Positions 1 to 12,784 of a stretch of 64,000 nt of DNA are shown in pieces; the first letter of the stretch is position 1, and the number at the start of each line of letters is the position of its first letter. The position numbers were made by a program, and so were the translations under genes. The stretch is taken from positions 17,155,098 through 17,219,097 of the forward strand of contig NC_086251.1 of NCBI RefSeq assembly GCF_021018805.1. Reading direction: 5' to 3'. The notes beneath the pieces are model-generated. The model did no database searches, was not told the origin of the DNA, and saw only the letters and a program-made list of their open reading frames with translations. This stretch comes from Prinia subflava. Lineage: Eukaryota; Chordata; Aves; Passeriformes; Cisticolidae.

Positions 1-334
1 GCGTTCTTCAGCTCCCTCTGTTTCTCAGAGACACCCCAGATTTCTCCCTAAAGCCTGCTTCCATTGCTGACAGTGCTCTGCAGCTTCCGCCTGCAGGAAT
101 ACACCAAGGATTTTGGCACCACTGCTGTGAAATCTCGAGGCATTGTTTTCCGGGGAGCCTTCCCGTGCCCGCGCTGAGGGAGGAGACGAGGCAGAGCCAA
201 ACAAAGCTGTTATTCCGTGCTCAGCCCTCCCGGCCCCACACTGCCCACGCAGGCACCGCACACACTCCAAGCATCCTCCTTGTGTGTGCTCAAACAAGCA
301 CAGCCCCGGGCAAGGAAACGAGAGAGGGCCCTCA

Positions 335-590
335 TAATTGTCACTTATCAATATTCATAAAGAACCCGCCTTAACCCCTCTTGTGCACGCTCAGGGGGAA
401 AAAAAAGAAACACAAAACGAAACGCAACCAAAATAAAAATAAAATGAAATAATCACCTCCCTGCTCATTACCGCAGGGGATTTCCTCTCAATGTCACCAC
501 TGCCCTGCGCAGTAATTGGCATTATCTGTTATCTCTGAAGCCATAATAAGGTTTGCCACGGGGCATTTTCTGTAATCATATTTTTATTTG
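335..590. promoter_or_regulatory. AT-rich block with homeodomain- and GATA-like motifs beside the CpG island
   Basis: The block contains ATAATTGTCACTTATCAATA (337-356), CTCATTACC near 464, AGTAATTGGCATTATCTG near 511, TTATCTC near 528, CCATAATAAGG near 541 and GTAATCATATTT near 572. These are TAAT-core homeodomain-like sites and GATA-like TTATC/TATCT sites packed next to the GC-rich island. The abrupt change in composition at about 590 is visible directly. A developmental enhancer or distal promoter role is inference only; conservation cannot be checked here. Confidence 0.4.
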
Positions 591-1240
591 TCAGCCGGCG
601 AGCCGCAGACAGCGCGGCGGAGCCGGGCCGGGCCGCGGGCGCGCGGCGGGGCAGGGGCCGCGCGGCGCCAATGGCGGCTCGCGCCGGTGATGTCACGCGC
701 AGCCAATGAGGCGGCGGCGAGCCCGCCCCGCCCGGCGCTGCAGCATTCCCCACAGACACGGCAGCGGGCTCTGCCCGGGGACCGCGCTCCGCACCTCGGC
801 CCTCCAGCGCGGATTCCCGCAGAAAATGCACCCGGGCACTCAGCCAGCTGCGAGCTGCCCCGCACTGCGGGGGCAGCGCGTTCAAAAGGGGCTCTTGGCT
901 CGGGGCACCCGGCGTGGGTACCCTAAAGGCCCTGAATTTAGGAGAGCAGACACCCAGTGCGAGGTGAACGGCACCTTAGGCAAACGCCACCGCTTATGTC
1001 CAAAGAAAACTTCCCAAGCTCGGACGGGCTAACACGGATGTCCGGGGAAGCTCAGGTGCCCGTGGCGTTCCCTGCGCGGCTGCTCGGCGCGCCCGCCCCG
1101 GGCACTGCAGCACGGTGCAGAGCCCTGGGAGCGCAGCGAAGGGCTGCAAGGAGAAGCGATAATGCCGCATCACTGAGCCAAGGGCTCGCCGGCTCAGGGC
1201 AGCCGCGAGGCAGCACAGATCCCAGGTGATATCCCGTGGT
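588..1240. promoter_or_regulatory. CpG island inside BRSK2 intron 4, promoter-like
   Basis: A dense CG-rich block starts at about 588, is richest at 594-760, thins around 900-1050, and returns at 1060-1240. Within 40 bases lie a CCAAT box at 668-672, a YY1-like CCAATGGCGGC overlapping it, a CRE-like TGATGTCA at 688-695 and a second CCAAT at 703-707. An Sp1-type CCCGCCCCGCCC follows at 722-733. There is no TATA box. The two CCAAT boxes are 35 bases apart. Such clusters are typical of CpG-island promoters, which often fire both ways. It could drive a transcript antisense to BRSK2 or a sense internal transcript, or be an unmethylated enhancer. No coding exon is identifiable beside it. Confidence 0.7.
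854..877. repeat. GC-rich quasi-palindrome in the CpG island
   Basis: An 11-base arm, GCTGCCCCGCA, is followed by one base and then its reverse complement with one extra G, TGCGGGGGCAGC. It can form a bulged stem with a minimal loop. It lies about 125-150 bases to the right of the Sp1-like site. Confidence 0.7.
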
Positions 1241-2230
1241 GGCCTGGTGCCACTCGTGCCTGGCGTGGCACGGGGATATGCACACAAAGTCCTCAGAGGA
1301 CCCTACAATGCCTTAGCCATAAGCGTTCCCCCATGGCCAACCTGCACCACCAAACCCCCTAAGTGACTGCACCACACAGTGAAGTACATCAAACATTCCC
1401 CCATTGTTTCCAGTAAGTAAGAACAGGAAGCACATAACATTTTTCAAACAAGACTCAGACTCAAGCTCTGCACCTATTCTGCTTGCTTTTCTCAGCTGCC
1501 TGTTTAAAAACACCTCTCAGACAGAGGCAATCTCTCCACACAGCAGCAGCAGGAGCTTTTTACTGACGGGAGGGGGATTGGGGAATCCTTTCTGAATCTT
1601 TGGTCCAGGAACGCTGTTTCTATCAATGCATTTTGAGCAGTGAATGCTGAATGTGGTTACATGCTGCTGTTAAAGTAAGCCACAGGTATTTTGCAGTGTT
1701 TTGGGATGTAGAGGAAGAAGATGAGACTATTATATGGGTCTGGGGACACCAGGCTATCAATCTATTCTGCCAGTAGGCTGGAGGCACCCACATTTAGTCA
1801 TTAAGCAAAGCAGAAGCCTTCATTTTTCAATGTGGTCATAACTGGATAACCTGGCTGATGAGATGATTTGTCATTTCACTGCCCCACAACAGGACAAGGT
1901 CAGGCTTCATTGCTTAGGAAAGCACATTAAGTTTTACACTCACATATATATTTATGCACGCTCTGATTTTCTGATAACTGTCCAGAATACGGCACAGAAT
2001 ATAACACAGACCACGTGAGTCTCACAGTGACCTGGAGGCAGAGCTTAGGATTTACTGCTAACTTAGCCAGCACTAGATGCTCGTCAGGTGGGAGTTAGCA
2101 GGGAGATCGGATTTACTTTCAAACAAGACTACTGCCCACAATCCAATACATTTAACAGAGGAAAACGGATTCCTCAAGAGAGACATGCATCTGTCTAGAA
2201 AATTTCACAGTGTTAAACCTGCAGAAATGC

Positions 2231-2247
2231 TTGTCTGTCTGTCTGTG
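2231..2247. repeat. Short (TGTC)n run
   Basis: About four tandem TGTC units are visible. This is a minor simple repeat with no evident role. Confidence 0.7.
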
Positions 2248-3940
2248 AGCCTCACCATGATCCTCACTCAGTTTATTAAAGTCTCCCAGATCCAGAGGTG
2301 TCCATAACAAGTCCAAAGGACTAGCATGTATGTGCGTATATGAGGACTTCAGTAGAAACTTCTATCCCAATGGAGATTGTGGTTTCTCTGGAATATTCAT
2401 TTAGAAGCATAAATAATTTCTCTTCAGCTGTACTTAAACATTTTTGAGTGTTGTTGGATTGGATCCCTTAAGTGTTAAGCCAAGTAGAGAACAGAAATAT
2501 GTATGTATGCAGTCCACCAGTGGTTACACTGCCCAGTGTAAAAAATAACAGGTCTACAACCTGCCAAGGATCATGCTGGTTCTAAGGAGGTCATGATCAC
2601 TCAGTGCAGTTGAATATCAGGGAGTTAAAACTGTGGAATTCACAGAATAAAACTGGCCAGAGGTCACTGCCAACAGAGAAAACTTAGATCTAGTTAGGGC
2701 ATGCAATCTGCTCTTTGCTTCTCTGGGAATTTCTCTGGCTATTGTAACTCTGCCTGTGTCAGGTAGGCATTGTCCTCAAGACCTTCTCACCCAGATCCAC
2801 CACCTTTGAACTGCCTCCTCTGCTAAAAGTATGCTGTTATACTCTTCTTACACAGTATACTCCTCTTAATATATCTTCAAGAAAGGCTCTTCTTTCCCTT
2901 TCCATTTATTAGAAATATGCTCTCTTACAGATCACTATATCCTGCTGAAATGACTCAGAGATATAGGGGGAGGGGGCTAGAAGAGCAAGTTAAATATTTA
3001 AACATCCATTTTCACTGTGGCCATCTGGTTTGTGAGTTTTCAGCACAGAACTGGGGGCACAGAAAATCCCTGTATGGGTACTGAGAAGCAACCACACAAT
3101 GATTATGCAAATCCAGCTACTGCAGTATCTCTGAGTGGTCCTTGGCCTCCTGGAGTGGGAGATCTATGGCTGGCTGTGGCTTTGGAGAAGCAGCCACGAA
3201 GACATAATGTAAATGTTCTCCAGCCAATCCAAATGCAAGGAGCTGCATTTGTGAGAAATGAGCAGGCAGTTATGGGTCAGCAGCTGTACAGAAACTCTTG
3301 TGCTCAGACTGATTGCAACAACCTGATTTCAGTATAATTTAAATTATCTCAACTTGCTGAAGATGAAAGAGAAACCGGTCCAATATAAAACGGCACCTGA
3401 ATGCACAGGTTAAATACACTCCATGGTTAAATAATATGATAGAGTCAGTAAGAAAATTCTTCCCTACTGGAAAGGAAATTAAAGGCAACAGTGACTCAAA
3501 TGCCCAGAGGGGACTCAGTAAAGGTTGCCAAAAGCCAGCAGGTTTCCAAAAACTGAAGGGAACCATAAAATGACTGCTGTATTTGCAGTTGTCCCAGGTT
3601 TCTTCAGGGATTCATTTTGATACAATGTATGTAGTTCTTAGTTATTAGTAAGTGCCACAAAAATTATGGAAATAAAACTTTTCCTCGGTGGTTTTGGTTT
3701 TCCTGTTTAAAGCATTCCCTGCAAATTAATTCTTCCCCAGTGAGAAATGACGGACAATCTTTTCCATGAGAAGTCTGTCTGTGACTGGTACACTGTCTCA
3801 CACATGGACAAGAATTAAAAAATACAGTGGCTTTTCCCCCAGTGTTTTTAGAGCTTTACAACATCAGTTACTCAAAATTAAAAGTTTCAAGGCAGGATCT
3901 GTTTATTATGTAGCAGGGAACTCCTGTTGGAAATGGCTGT

Positions 3941-4125
<185 letters not shown>

Positions 4126-4559
4126 TCACACCAGCCCCCTCACACTCACAGTTATATACAAACACTTCTGTTTATACCAAGTCAAGGGGAACACTTCCAG
4201 AAATAACAGTGGAAGAGAATTGGAATTTTAAAATGAGGAGTGATTAATATGTTTAACAGCGTTCTGCAAACTTCACACCTGCCATAGTTGCATTCAGTGT
4301 CCAATGGCATAGCAAGACATAATCAGGAAGCTAAAAATTACTCCAAAGACCAGGAGGGGAAGCAGAAAATAATCAGGTATAAGCTTCCACAGCAGATCTC
4401 AAAGCTACAGTGGAGTAAGACTCTGTACCAAGAAGCCTCAGGACCTTTAACCAAGCTGACAATTCTTTTATAAAGCTGTGGCAAAGCTGCAGTCAGACAG
4501 AACCAGACAGATGTCAACAAACCAGAATGATTTAAGAAAAGGTGAACAATGTACATTAT

Positions 4560-4622
4560 TTAAAAAAACCAAACCAAACCAAACAAACAAACAAAAACCA
4601 AAAAAACACAAAAAAACCCCAC
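4560..4622. repeat. A-rich (CAAAC)n-like simple repeat
   Basis: Degenerate CAAAC and CAAA units with runs of A continue for about 60 bases on the plus strand. It could be the decayed poly(A) end of a retroposed sequence, but the adjacent bases show no recognisable element. Confidence 0.75.
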
Positions 4623-4949
4623 CAAAGAAAACCACCTACATGTGTGTGCAGCCTATAGAAAAGCTTAACTTTTGCTGCTGAACAGCAGTGATTTGCTGGA
4701 GCAGCTGCCTGGCTTTGCAACTCACAGGTGAAAAATGTGGCACTGAGTGAATACATGTGGCACAAGGGGGGCCTAGGAGCAGGAGAGGAAGCTCCTGACC
4801 TCCCATAGCACTTGTGGCAGTCATAGAGCGAAGAGGGAAACCTTCAGAAGGAAAAGACTTGCCATGGAGGGACTATCTTGTTGTTTTAAGTAGGGCTAAT
4901 GAAAGGAGCCAAGCAAAGGCAAACCATATAAATCTCTGCAAATGTTGCC

Positions 4950-5032
4950 TAATGGTGGGAGTGACAGTTTTCCCAGGGACGTGGCAGGAACACCATCAAC
5001 TGAATCCTTTAAAAACAAACAAGTTTGTGTGT
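4950..5032 (+). mobile_element. Possible degenerate CR1 fragment
   Basis: The order CCCAGGGACGTGGCAGGAAC, then ACCATC, then a TTTAAAAACA-like stretch matches the CR1 3' region motif order (cc-aggga-gtgg, -caccatc-, -gttcaaaaa-). No 3' tail is present and divergence is high, so the call is tentative. Confidence 0.35.
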
Positions 5033-7714
5033 ACTTCTCAGTCCCTGCCTCCCAACAGCACAGCAGACCATACTGAACTGTATGTGCACCATGATCCCTC
5101 AACGCTTTGCTTTACAGCAGAATAGTTTTACTACCAGAATTAATCCAATTCCTCAAATTTGAGTGGACAATGAAGAATAATTAATCCAGGATACTGTCTT
5201 TTCTGTACCTCAAGCAGCATAATTCCAAGGAAATTTCTGAATTTGAAATGAAAAATGGGGAAGATTAATATAAATTTGGGGTCTTAATTAGTCGTGTTTT
5301 CAACATTTCCAAAAAGCTAGGGCATTGGAAGGACTAAAAGCAGTTGTGAGGAACATAAAGCTTGCTCCATGATAATGGCATTAGCCTTGAAGTTGCAAAA
5401 GTGGGACCTGAGCTCCTGGTCCATCATCATCTCCTGTGTATCTTCCATGTGTCAGTTCCCAGCTACCAGAAGGAGAAAGCACTTCCCTGCCTTACAGAAA
5501 GAGACATTGATATTGTCTTGCCAGCTAAATAAGTACTAAAAGAACACAAAAATTGGACAAAACCATAAAATTATAAACTTGGGGGGATTAAAATTGTACT
5601 TTTGCATTTTTTGATCAAAGTCAAGATAGTTAAAAGAAACACAGTCATATTGACTTTTCAAAAATTAAAATCGATTAAAAAAGAGAAAAATCTTAACTTG
5701 AAAATCCCATTTGGACTATGTGAGTTATCTTCTTTCCAAACCAATGAGTAGTTGCCCAACTGTCTGCTGGGTACACCCTGGCAATTTGGAGATCACTGCT
5801 TATAGACATGACATTTTTTGAGCAAGTCATTCAAACACAGAAGAAAGCTGACACCCAGAAGCCACGGGCAATGGGGTGTCCACATTGTCAAGTCCCAATC
5901 CTTGGTTCCTAAGCCTTGGCTAACAGACAGTCTGGTAAGGTTTGCTGTAGAATTCATTCTGTCTCTCATATTAGAGACAGATCTGGCTAACTATCCAATA
6001 TGGCAGACCCAATTCTGGCATACAATCAATCCTAAAATTCTTCTTGACAGGTTGCTGTCTCACTGTGCCCAGCAGAAGCTGGATACAGCAGTGCATCTTG
6101 CCTCCAAAATTCAAACTGCTAGCTGCTTTCTTCTTCTGGGAGGTGTCTTACAAAGATGATTGCAGTTACAGACGTACAGAACACCCTCCACACTGGCTTC
6201 AAACAAACAGTTTTTGAAAAATACAGACCCAGCATTTCTGTCACCCACAGCAGGAACTGCGAAGCAATTTATTTTCATCAACTTCATCTTATTAAAAACA
6301 CTCAACAAAAATGCACTGACATGTTGTATGAAAAATAAAACAAATGGAAAGACAGGGAACATTTACAAGGTTATTCATTTTTTGCTTGCCACCTAGAAGC
6401 ACTAGGTATAATAATGGAAATGAACAGGGGAGAGCATTTGAAAAAGATTTGTGCCTATGACAAGTCAAGGGACACAGAGAAGCACAGACGATGTATTCTG
6501 ATCTGACAAAGCCCCAACGTGACATGAGTGAGAAGGATGACAAACACATTCCTCAGTGGTTGAGTGCAAGAAAGAAATGCTGCAGGGATCATTCCACAAG
6601 CACTACGTGCCTAAGCTGCAGCTAGGATGTGTGAGCTCAGGTTGTTATCTGCCAGCCCTATTCCCTCTAGTACCTTGTGGGGTTTTTTAGGAGAGCCCCC
6701 AGCTAGGGGATTTTCTGTTAAACAAGGGCATAATTCAGCACCTGCTCCCATCTCTGTGCAAGGCAACATTCTGCTGGCACATTACATGGCACAGTAGTAG
6801 TACACTTGTTCTTTCCAAACAGACTGACAAGAGGGGTTTAAACATTTCCAAGCGTTGCACTGGTTCTAAGCACCACTGGATGGTTCCACAAACTCCACTA
6901 AGTGCTGCATATCTGTATCTACCCATCTGTGTGTGTGTGAGTGTGCCTAAGTGACTCCACAGAAGAAGAGAACAAACACTCTGAAAAGCCAGAGAAAGCA
7001 AAGCAAAGAAAGAACATTATTCCCTGGGCTGGAAAATAAGATGTACAGACACTACATCTTTCCTGAATCCATGGCACAGAAAAGAATCCAAATCTTCTGT
7101 GATCACATCACCATCTAAAATCCTTTACTTTGGCAAAGTGCTATAGGATTGGAAGCATGCTAATGCCAGCTCTTGGAGGATCTAGGAAAAGGTAAATAAC
7201 ACATAGCCTGTAGGGGAGAAAAACACTAAGAAGCATTTTCATGAGTCTCCCTTCCCTTTTATCTTTCCCAGATATGACAGGTCTTCATTATAGTACTACT
7301 TTTCCAATTTATTCCAAGCAAGCAAGCAAGTTCTGAAAATCCCAGAATAGTAACCAGAATTTCTCTCGTATTACATTTTGAGATGAAAAGCAACTTATTG
7401 GTGAATGAAATTTTGGGGTTTTTTTAATCCCGTCTGTGTAAGGTTGACAGCACCAGTCTTTCTTTGCATTGTAAAAATGTCAGAAAACTGTTGTGTAATA
7501 GCCATTGCAAGGAGGTTCAGGGAAAGGAAAGACCCAGTCTCTGGCTGGCAGCGTGTGCACTACGTGCTGGGACGATACAGACAGGACCTATGTTAGGACA
7601 AAAGACTCTCTAAGAGCAGCTAGCTCTCACATGTTGGATGCTCTGGACACACCCCAACTCTGCCAATCCTTGCATTTCACATGAGAGAAGAAGTTTTAAC
7701 AAGCATTAACCTCC

Positions 7715-7832
7715 TGTTCTTTACTGACAGGGAACTGTGAAGCCAAGTGACTTGTCCAGGGTTACAGTCACCCAGTATGAGAGCTGGGATTAGCACCTGT
7801 GCTCCCTTGTGTTTTCTATTCCATGCTGTCCC
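7715..7832 (+). mobile_element. MIR-like CORE-SINE fragment
   Basis: The sequence shows GGAACTGTGAAG, then CCAAGTGACTTGTCCAGGGT, TACAGTCACCCAGTATGAG, AGCTGGGATTAGCACCTGTG and a pyrimidine-rich end with CCATGCTGTCCC. This is the order of the MIR core: the AAGTGACTTG-CCAGGGTCAC motif, the AGCTGGGATT motif, and a terminal CCATGCTG. MIR-type SINEs predate the mammal-reptile split, so old copies in a bird are expected. It lies deep in intron 3. It probably has no independent activity. Confidence 0.8.
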
Positions 7833-8592
7833 CACCACCAATTTCCCCTTTGCCTGCTAGGACACTGGAAAAGCCAGAAAACAGCAAGGTTCTGCAACTC
7901 AGTATGAAGCCAAGTGTACGTTAAAAATAAAGTCTCAATTACTCTTTCCTCACTTGGATATATTCTCTAGGAGGCTGCAAATATTCTCACAGGCCACAGC
8001 TCACTTTCATACACACCAAGGTCCACGTCCTGCATTATTTTCTCATATCCCTGCTACAAGCCAAGACATGAAACTAAATATCTCCAGTGGAGTTTAAGTG
8101 CTTGAGGAAGACAAGACTTTGCTGTTTCAAAGCAAAGAAGCTGAATACTAAATACAAGAATAATTGTGTTGATTGGAGAGGAGCAGAAAGATTGCATCCA
8201 GCAGCATTCTGTCTATTCCCTTTGCCATTTTTCCATCTGCATCCCATCATCACCACCTTCTCAATAAGATTCTGAGTTCCTAACCTCAGATGACCCACTA
8301 CATACCATCAGAGATGCAAGCTTAGAATAAACCTAGGCTTCTTTCTTTCTTTTTGGTTCATTTTATTTATTCTTTCAGGAACCAAAACAGTGCATCATCA
8401 GTTTTCTTCAGCTCCTTCCTGAAGGCTGTTTTTTTGCTGAGATGCTGGACAGCAGCTTGGACTTCTCATTCCCAACAGTTGCTTTGTGTGTGGGATTGTA
8501 AACTGGTTTTGTCCCATTCTTTTCCAGTGCCAGAACAGCAAGGACTCCTCCATGATTAGATAGATTACTGTTGCACTACTCTCCTACCATTT

Positions 8593-8612
8593 AAAATGGC
8601 AAAAAAAAAAAG
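8593..8612. repeat. Poly(A) run of about 12
   Basis: This is a short homopolymer on the plus strand in intron 3. Nothing around it suggests a retroposed gene. Confidence 0.6.
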
Positions 8613-10220
8613 ACACTTTCATGATTATTTCTCCTTTCCATCTGGTGGACTACGTCACACCTTCTTAAAAGGTGCCTTTGCCCATGCTCTAGGGAGCTTG
8701 AGGAATAACTGAGAGAGCCCTCACTGAGGCAAGGCAGCTATATGCTACCTCCAGATCAGAACTGTAACTAAAGAAACAGGCTGGCTCTGAGCAATGCCAG
8801 GAAAAATGCTGTTAAAAAAACACTAACTGGCATAGTGAACACCAGGACCAGATATTCTGGCCTACCAGATACTTCTGGCAGAATAACAACACCAAAAAAA
8901 AAAAACCAACCCAAAATGCAAACAAACACACCAGTTATGATCTGTAAAGTATGAAAAGCTGTCTTTTAGCCAGTAGCAAAAATGGTGTGAAATGCTGAAA
9001 TTCTTGCCAGATGGGATTGCTTGCAGCAGCCCATCACTAGGTATGCAGCTCTTGTTTTCTCAGGACAATTTAGAAGATACTAACAGCTACGCCAATTATG
9101 TATTTATTATTCTAAAAGTGTTAAATGCAGAGTTCTCTAGATGAGAGCTCATGCTGAAACATAAAGTATTTCAGGTAAGTATTATAAATGCAAAAAATTA
9201 GGATTACCAAGAAACACTCTCTAATGCTCTTGGAATGGAAGTCAATTTACACATCTTGTTTTAGTTAGGCAATAGAAGGTTTGTCCATCAGTGCTTGCAA
9301 TTAGCTGTCTGCTAGGGAAGCAGTCAATAATTTATTTTATTAAATGATATGACATTTACATACGTAAAACACAACTTTGCTTAACCTAAATAAGCAGGTT
9401 TTCAAGCTGGTCCTCTATGTAAGCCTGAATCACACAGGCTACCATCACACATCACTGGGCAATGTCCTAGAGCTTTTACTATGCCAGAATTTGGTTAGAT
9501 ATCCATGTGGCATTTGTTAGTTTTTAAGATGCACAGATTCAGCCATGCACTCCAGCAAGATGCAAAACCCAGATGCAGTTATATAGAAAGAGATACAAAG
9601 ATATAAAACACTGGGTGGGAATCTCCATCATAAAGACAGGTAAGTCTTAAGTTCTCTTCTGTCCTGATGTTTACTGTACCAACAGCTTTAAAACTCAATC
9701 TTCAGTTTTGCCACAGAACGAAACACAAACTGGCTGCACCACAAATGGTGGGGCTGGCACTGCCACAATCTTGATGAACCATGGGCCATCTCACAGTAAT
9801 CCTCAGATGATTCACAAGAAACTGGCTACTCCTTTTGACCAATTAATTTGAGAGCTAGAAAGCTCACTACATTTCGAAGGGATCTGTCTTAGGGAACAAA
9901 AGACCAATGAAGAAAAGCCTCTAGAGGAAAAAAGACCTGGTGATTCTCCTTCCAGGCTACCAACCCGGTTGAAAAATGTCCTTCCATACATACATATGGT
10001 TGAACATATACATGGCAGGGAAGAGGTTAAAAGTTGCCCAGGCTCTAGTTCTTCGACAGCTTTTTCTCTGCACTGTTTTCTATTGATTAAATAATCTCTA
10101 TCAGATATGAAGCCCCTTGTTATTGGCACAGGCTATAAATTATTCAGAAGTTATATAAATTCTTATGGCGGGCATGAATTTTTAAACCCTTATTTGGCAC
10201 TGGACCAGCAGCTCTGTATT

Positions 10221-10240
10221 CTCCCCCCCCCCCCGCCCCT
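10221..10240. repeat. Poly(C) run
   Basis: Twelve consecutive C are followed by G and four more C on the plus strand. In the BRSK2 pre-mRNA it is a long G run, which could form an intermolecular or slipped quadruplex. It is also a likely place for sequencing length errors. Confidence 0.85.
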
Positions 10241-12011
10241 TGCCTGAGAGAAAATGTGCATGTGTTAGATTTCTGTTTTCTAAAAGACATTTTTAACTCG
10301 AGTTTGCATGTTTGAATGGATATTGTATTTGATTGCTGGTTACATTTGGGCATGAACAGGTTGGGGCTTTTGAGGAAAAGAGGTTGTAAGAGATTATGCT
10401 GTTGTGCTCTGTACCTCTGATTTATTTGGGATGAAAGGTGTTTTGAGCAGTGCCCTCATGGTATGTAGTCAGGGATGCCAAGGCACTGCAGCAGCCATCC
10501 TATATGGGCACATGATATGGAATGGATTTAGCCAGAGGGATCCTCAACACAGGATGGGCAGAGCTGAGACAACACCCATCAGGTCACTGCTGCAATTCTG
10601 TTAGTGACTGTATACTTCGGGGCTTTCTTCTTCAGAGCTAAGTGGCCTTTGCTGTAACAACCAGGGCCCAGGCACACACAACACTGCCTACCAAAGACTA
10701 AAAGAGAAGTCAGGCATGAGAATGTACTGTGGCTCTGAAGCAACATCTCACAGAATTGCTCATGTCACAGAATTGCTCTGCTATGGGCCTGCTTTTGCCC
10801 AAGCCCAGCATCACGGCCTGGATGGCATTCAAGCACACACGTCAGGCAGTGAGCAAAGGATACAGTCAGGCTTTTGGGCAGAGCTTATTGAGACTTGGTT
10901 GCACAGGGTGTAGCATGAATTCCCAGCAGCAGCTCTGCAGGCCCTGCTCTGTGCCAGGCTGGTGTCCCTCTTGCGAGGGGTGACATCCGCACCCCTTCCC
11001 TGGCTTCTGCCCGGCTCCTGGTCTCCAGACCCACTCTGAACACCAAACCTCACATGCACTGGCTCCACTCCTACCACTGACTGCCTTTCTTCTGGCTACA
11101 TGTGCTTGTAATTCCAGACAGTCCTAAAACAAGTCAACAGCAGAAGAAAAGGGGGTCAAAGTAGCTGGTTACAAATATTTTCCTTAGTTCTAATTGAGGC
11201 TCAGGTAGAACATTATTCTGCCTTCCAATACTGTTTTATTTTCTTTCCTCACATTCACAGCACCTGACAGCCCACAGCCTCACTCCCAAGGTGCATACCT
11301 ACCAGAAAATGAATTTTCAGTGCTGAGCCTTTGGAGCTACTTTGACTTTCTGAATTCTCCCTCTGCCTTTAGACAGGTTTCCCTGCAGATGGATTGAAAG
11401 CCAAAGTCTTGGCCTACCACTAACAAGAACACACAGAACCTTTTTTTCTCATTTCTGCATCCACTGGCATCTCACAATTGGTTTTCAACAAAAATAAACA
11501 GAATTGCAGGAAAACCCTGCAGGAGAGGACAGGCAGCACAAAGGCCTCTGCAACCACCACCAGAGCTGTAAGTCCTTGATTCCTGCTGCCACCTGATTTT
11601 GTATGAGCCAGAAATGTGAGTTGTGCACAGCCAGGAAATTTTAATTTTCTTATCTGGCTCATTGCTTTGCACCTTCACCTCTGAAATCAGGAGTGGTGTG
11701 TTGTGTACATTGCAATGAGATCTGGGCATTTGCCCAGTGATAGCACTGTACTGATGAAAGATGAGAAAGGCACTTCTTTCTGAAAAAGATGCTGAGGAAT
11801 GCATGGCACACTTCAGAGAACAATTGCCTGGTGTCCACTCCTCCTCTCAAAACAGATTCTTGCTTAAAATGCTGATCAAACTGGATGACACTGAGATGTA
11901 AAATAAATGCTGCCACAAATTTTGAAATCTTAAATGTGAAGATTTGAAAATCACTCAGCATAAATCTACACATATATGCTCAAATATCTGTATGCTACTT
12001 GACATAGAAAT

Positions 12012-12042
12012 TTACACACATATATATATATACACACACAGA
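12012..12042. repeat. AC/AT dinucleotide microsatellite
   Basis: ACACACAT, then TATATATATAT, then ACACACACA form a compound dinucleotide repeat of about 30 bases. It is likely polymorphic in length. Confidence 0.85.
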
Positions 12043-12591
12043 CGTCAATGGAAAGGGAATCAAGAAATAGGAGTATTAACATCTGAAAGGAAAGGGCATG
12101 GAGTGGTCTTAGTATGTATTTTTTTTCCTATTTTATTTCCACTCCTCACCAAGCCCCTGACAGCTGAAACTAAATAGTTAATCAAATGAGATCAAAACAG
12201 ATAATGCCACCCCTATTGGGACTCCTGCACCAGAACTGTATCAGTTGGCCTTAGACCCTCTGGAGAGGGAAGTTCCATCTCCTGTGGACTGTCTGATGGC
12301 CCTTAGCTTGCCATGCGAACAGCTCCTCCAACAGGGGACAACTGCTTTTCTGTGATCCAAAGAAAAGCTGCAGAAACTACAGAAAACACAGTAAATAAAA
12401 CTCTGTGTAGGGTGAGCTCAGAAAAGACCTTTTCTATACATGGCACAGAGAAAAGAGGATCATCCCCCAGCTTCACATAGTCCTCTGCAATGCAGAAATC
12501 ACCAAAGAAGTGTGTCCCTCCAGTGTGTATTACAGAACACACCAAAATTTTGTTATTATCTGTTACTGCCTCACTCATTCTCTTAGTGTGT

Positions 12592-12784
12592 GCTCCATCC
12601 TGGAAGTGTTGGAGGTCAGCTTGGGTGAGGCTCTGAGCAACCTGGTCTAATCAAAGGGTTCCCTGCCCATGGCAGGGGAGGGCTGGAACTGAATGATGTC
12701 CAAGAGCAACAGTGCTGCTGTATTTTTCCCCCTCACCTGGATGATGTTCCTTCCAACCCAATCCATTCTGTGATGATTCTGATT
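12592..12784 (+). mobile_element. CR1 LINE 3' end with internal insertion
   Basis: The plus strand reads CCATCCTGGAAGTGTTGGAG, GAGCAACCTGGTCTAATC, CCCTGCCCATGGCAGGGGAG, GGCTGGAACTGAATGAT and finally CCTTCCAACCCAATCCATTC with an ATTCTGTGATGATTCTG tail. This is the standard CR1 3' untranslated end. Between GAATGAT and GTTCCTTCCAACCC, where the family normally has about ten bases, there are some 48 extra bases (12698-12745). These are flanked by CTGAATGAT and CTGGATGAT. Confidence 0.9.

Noticed and set aside
588..1032. Plus-strand open frames in the CpG island (588-926 and 706-1032)
   Set aside because: Arg/Ala/Pro-rich frames arise automatically in CG-rich DNA, and several overlap in different frames on both strands.
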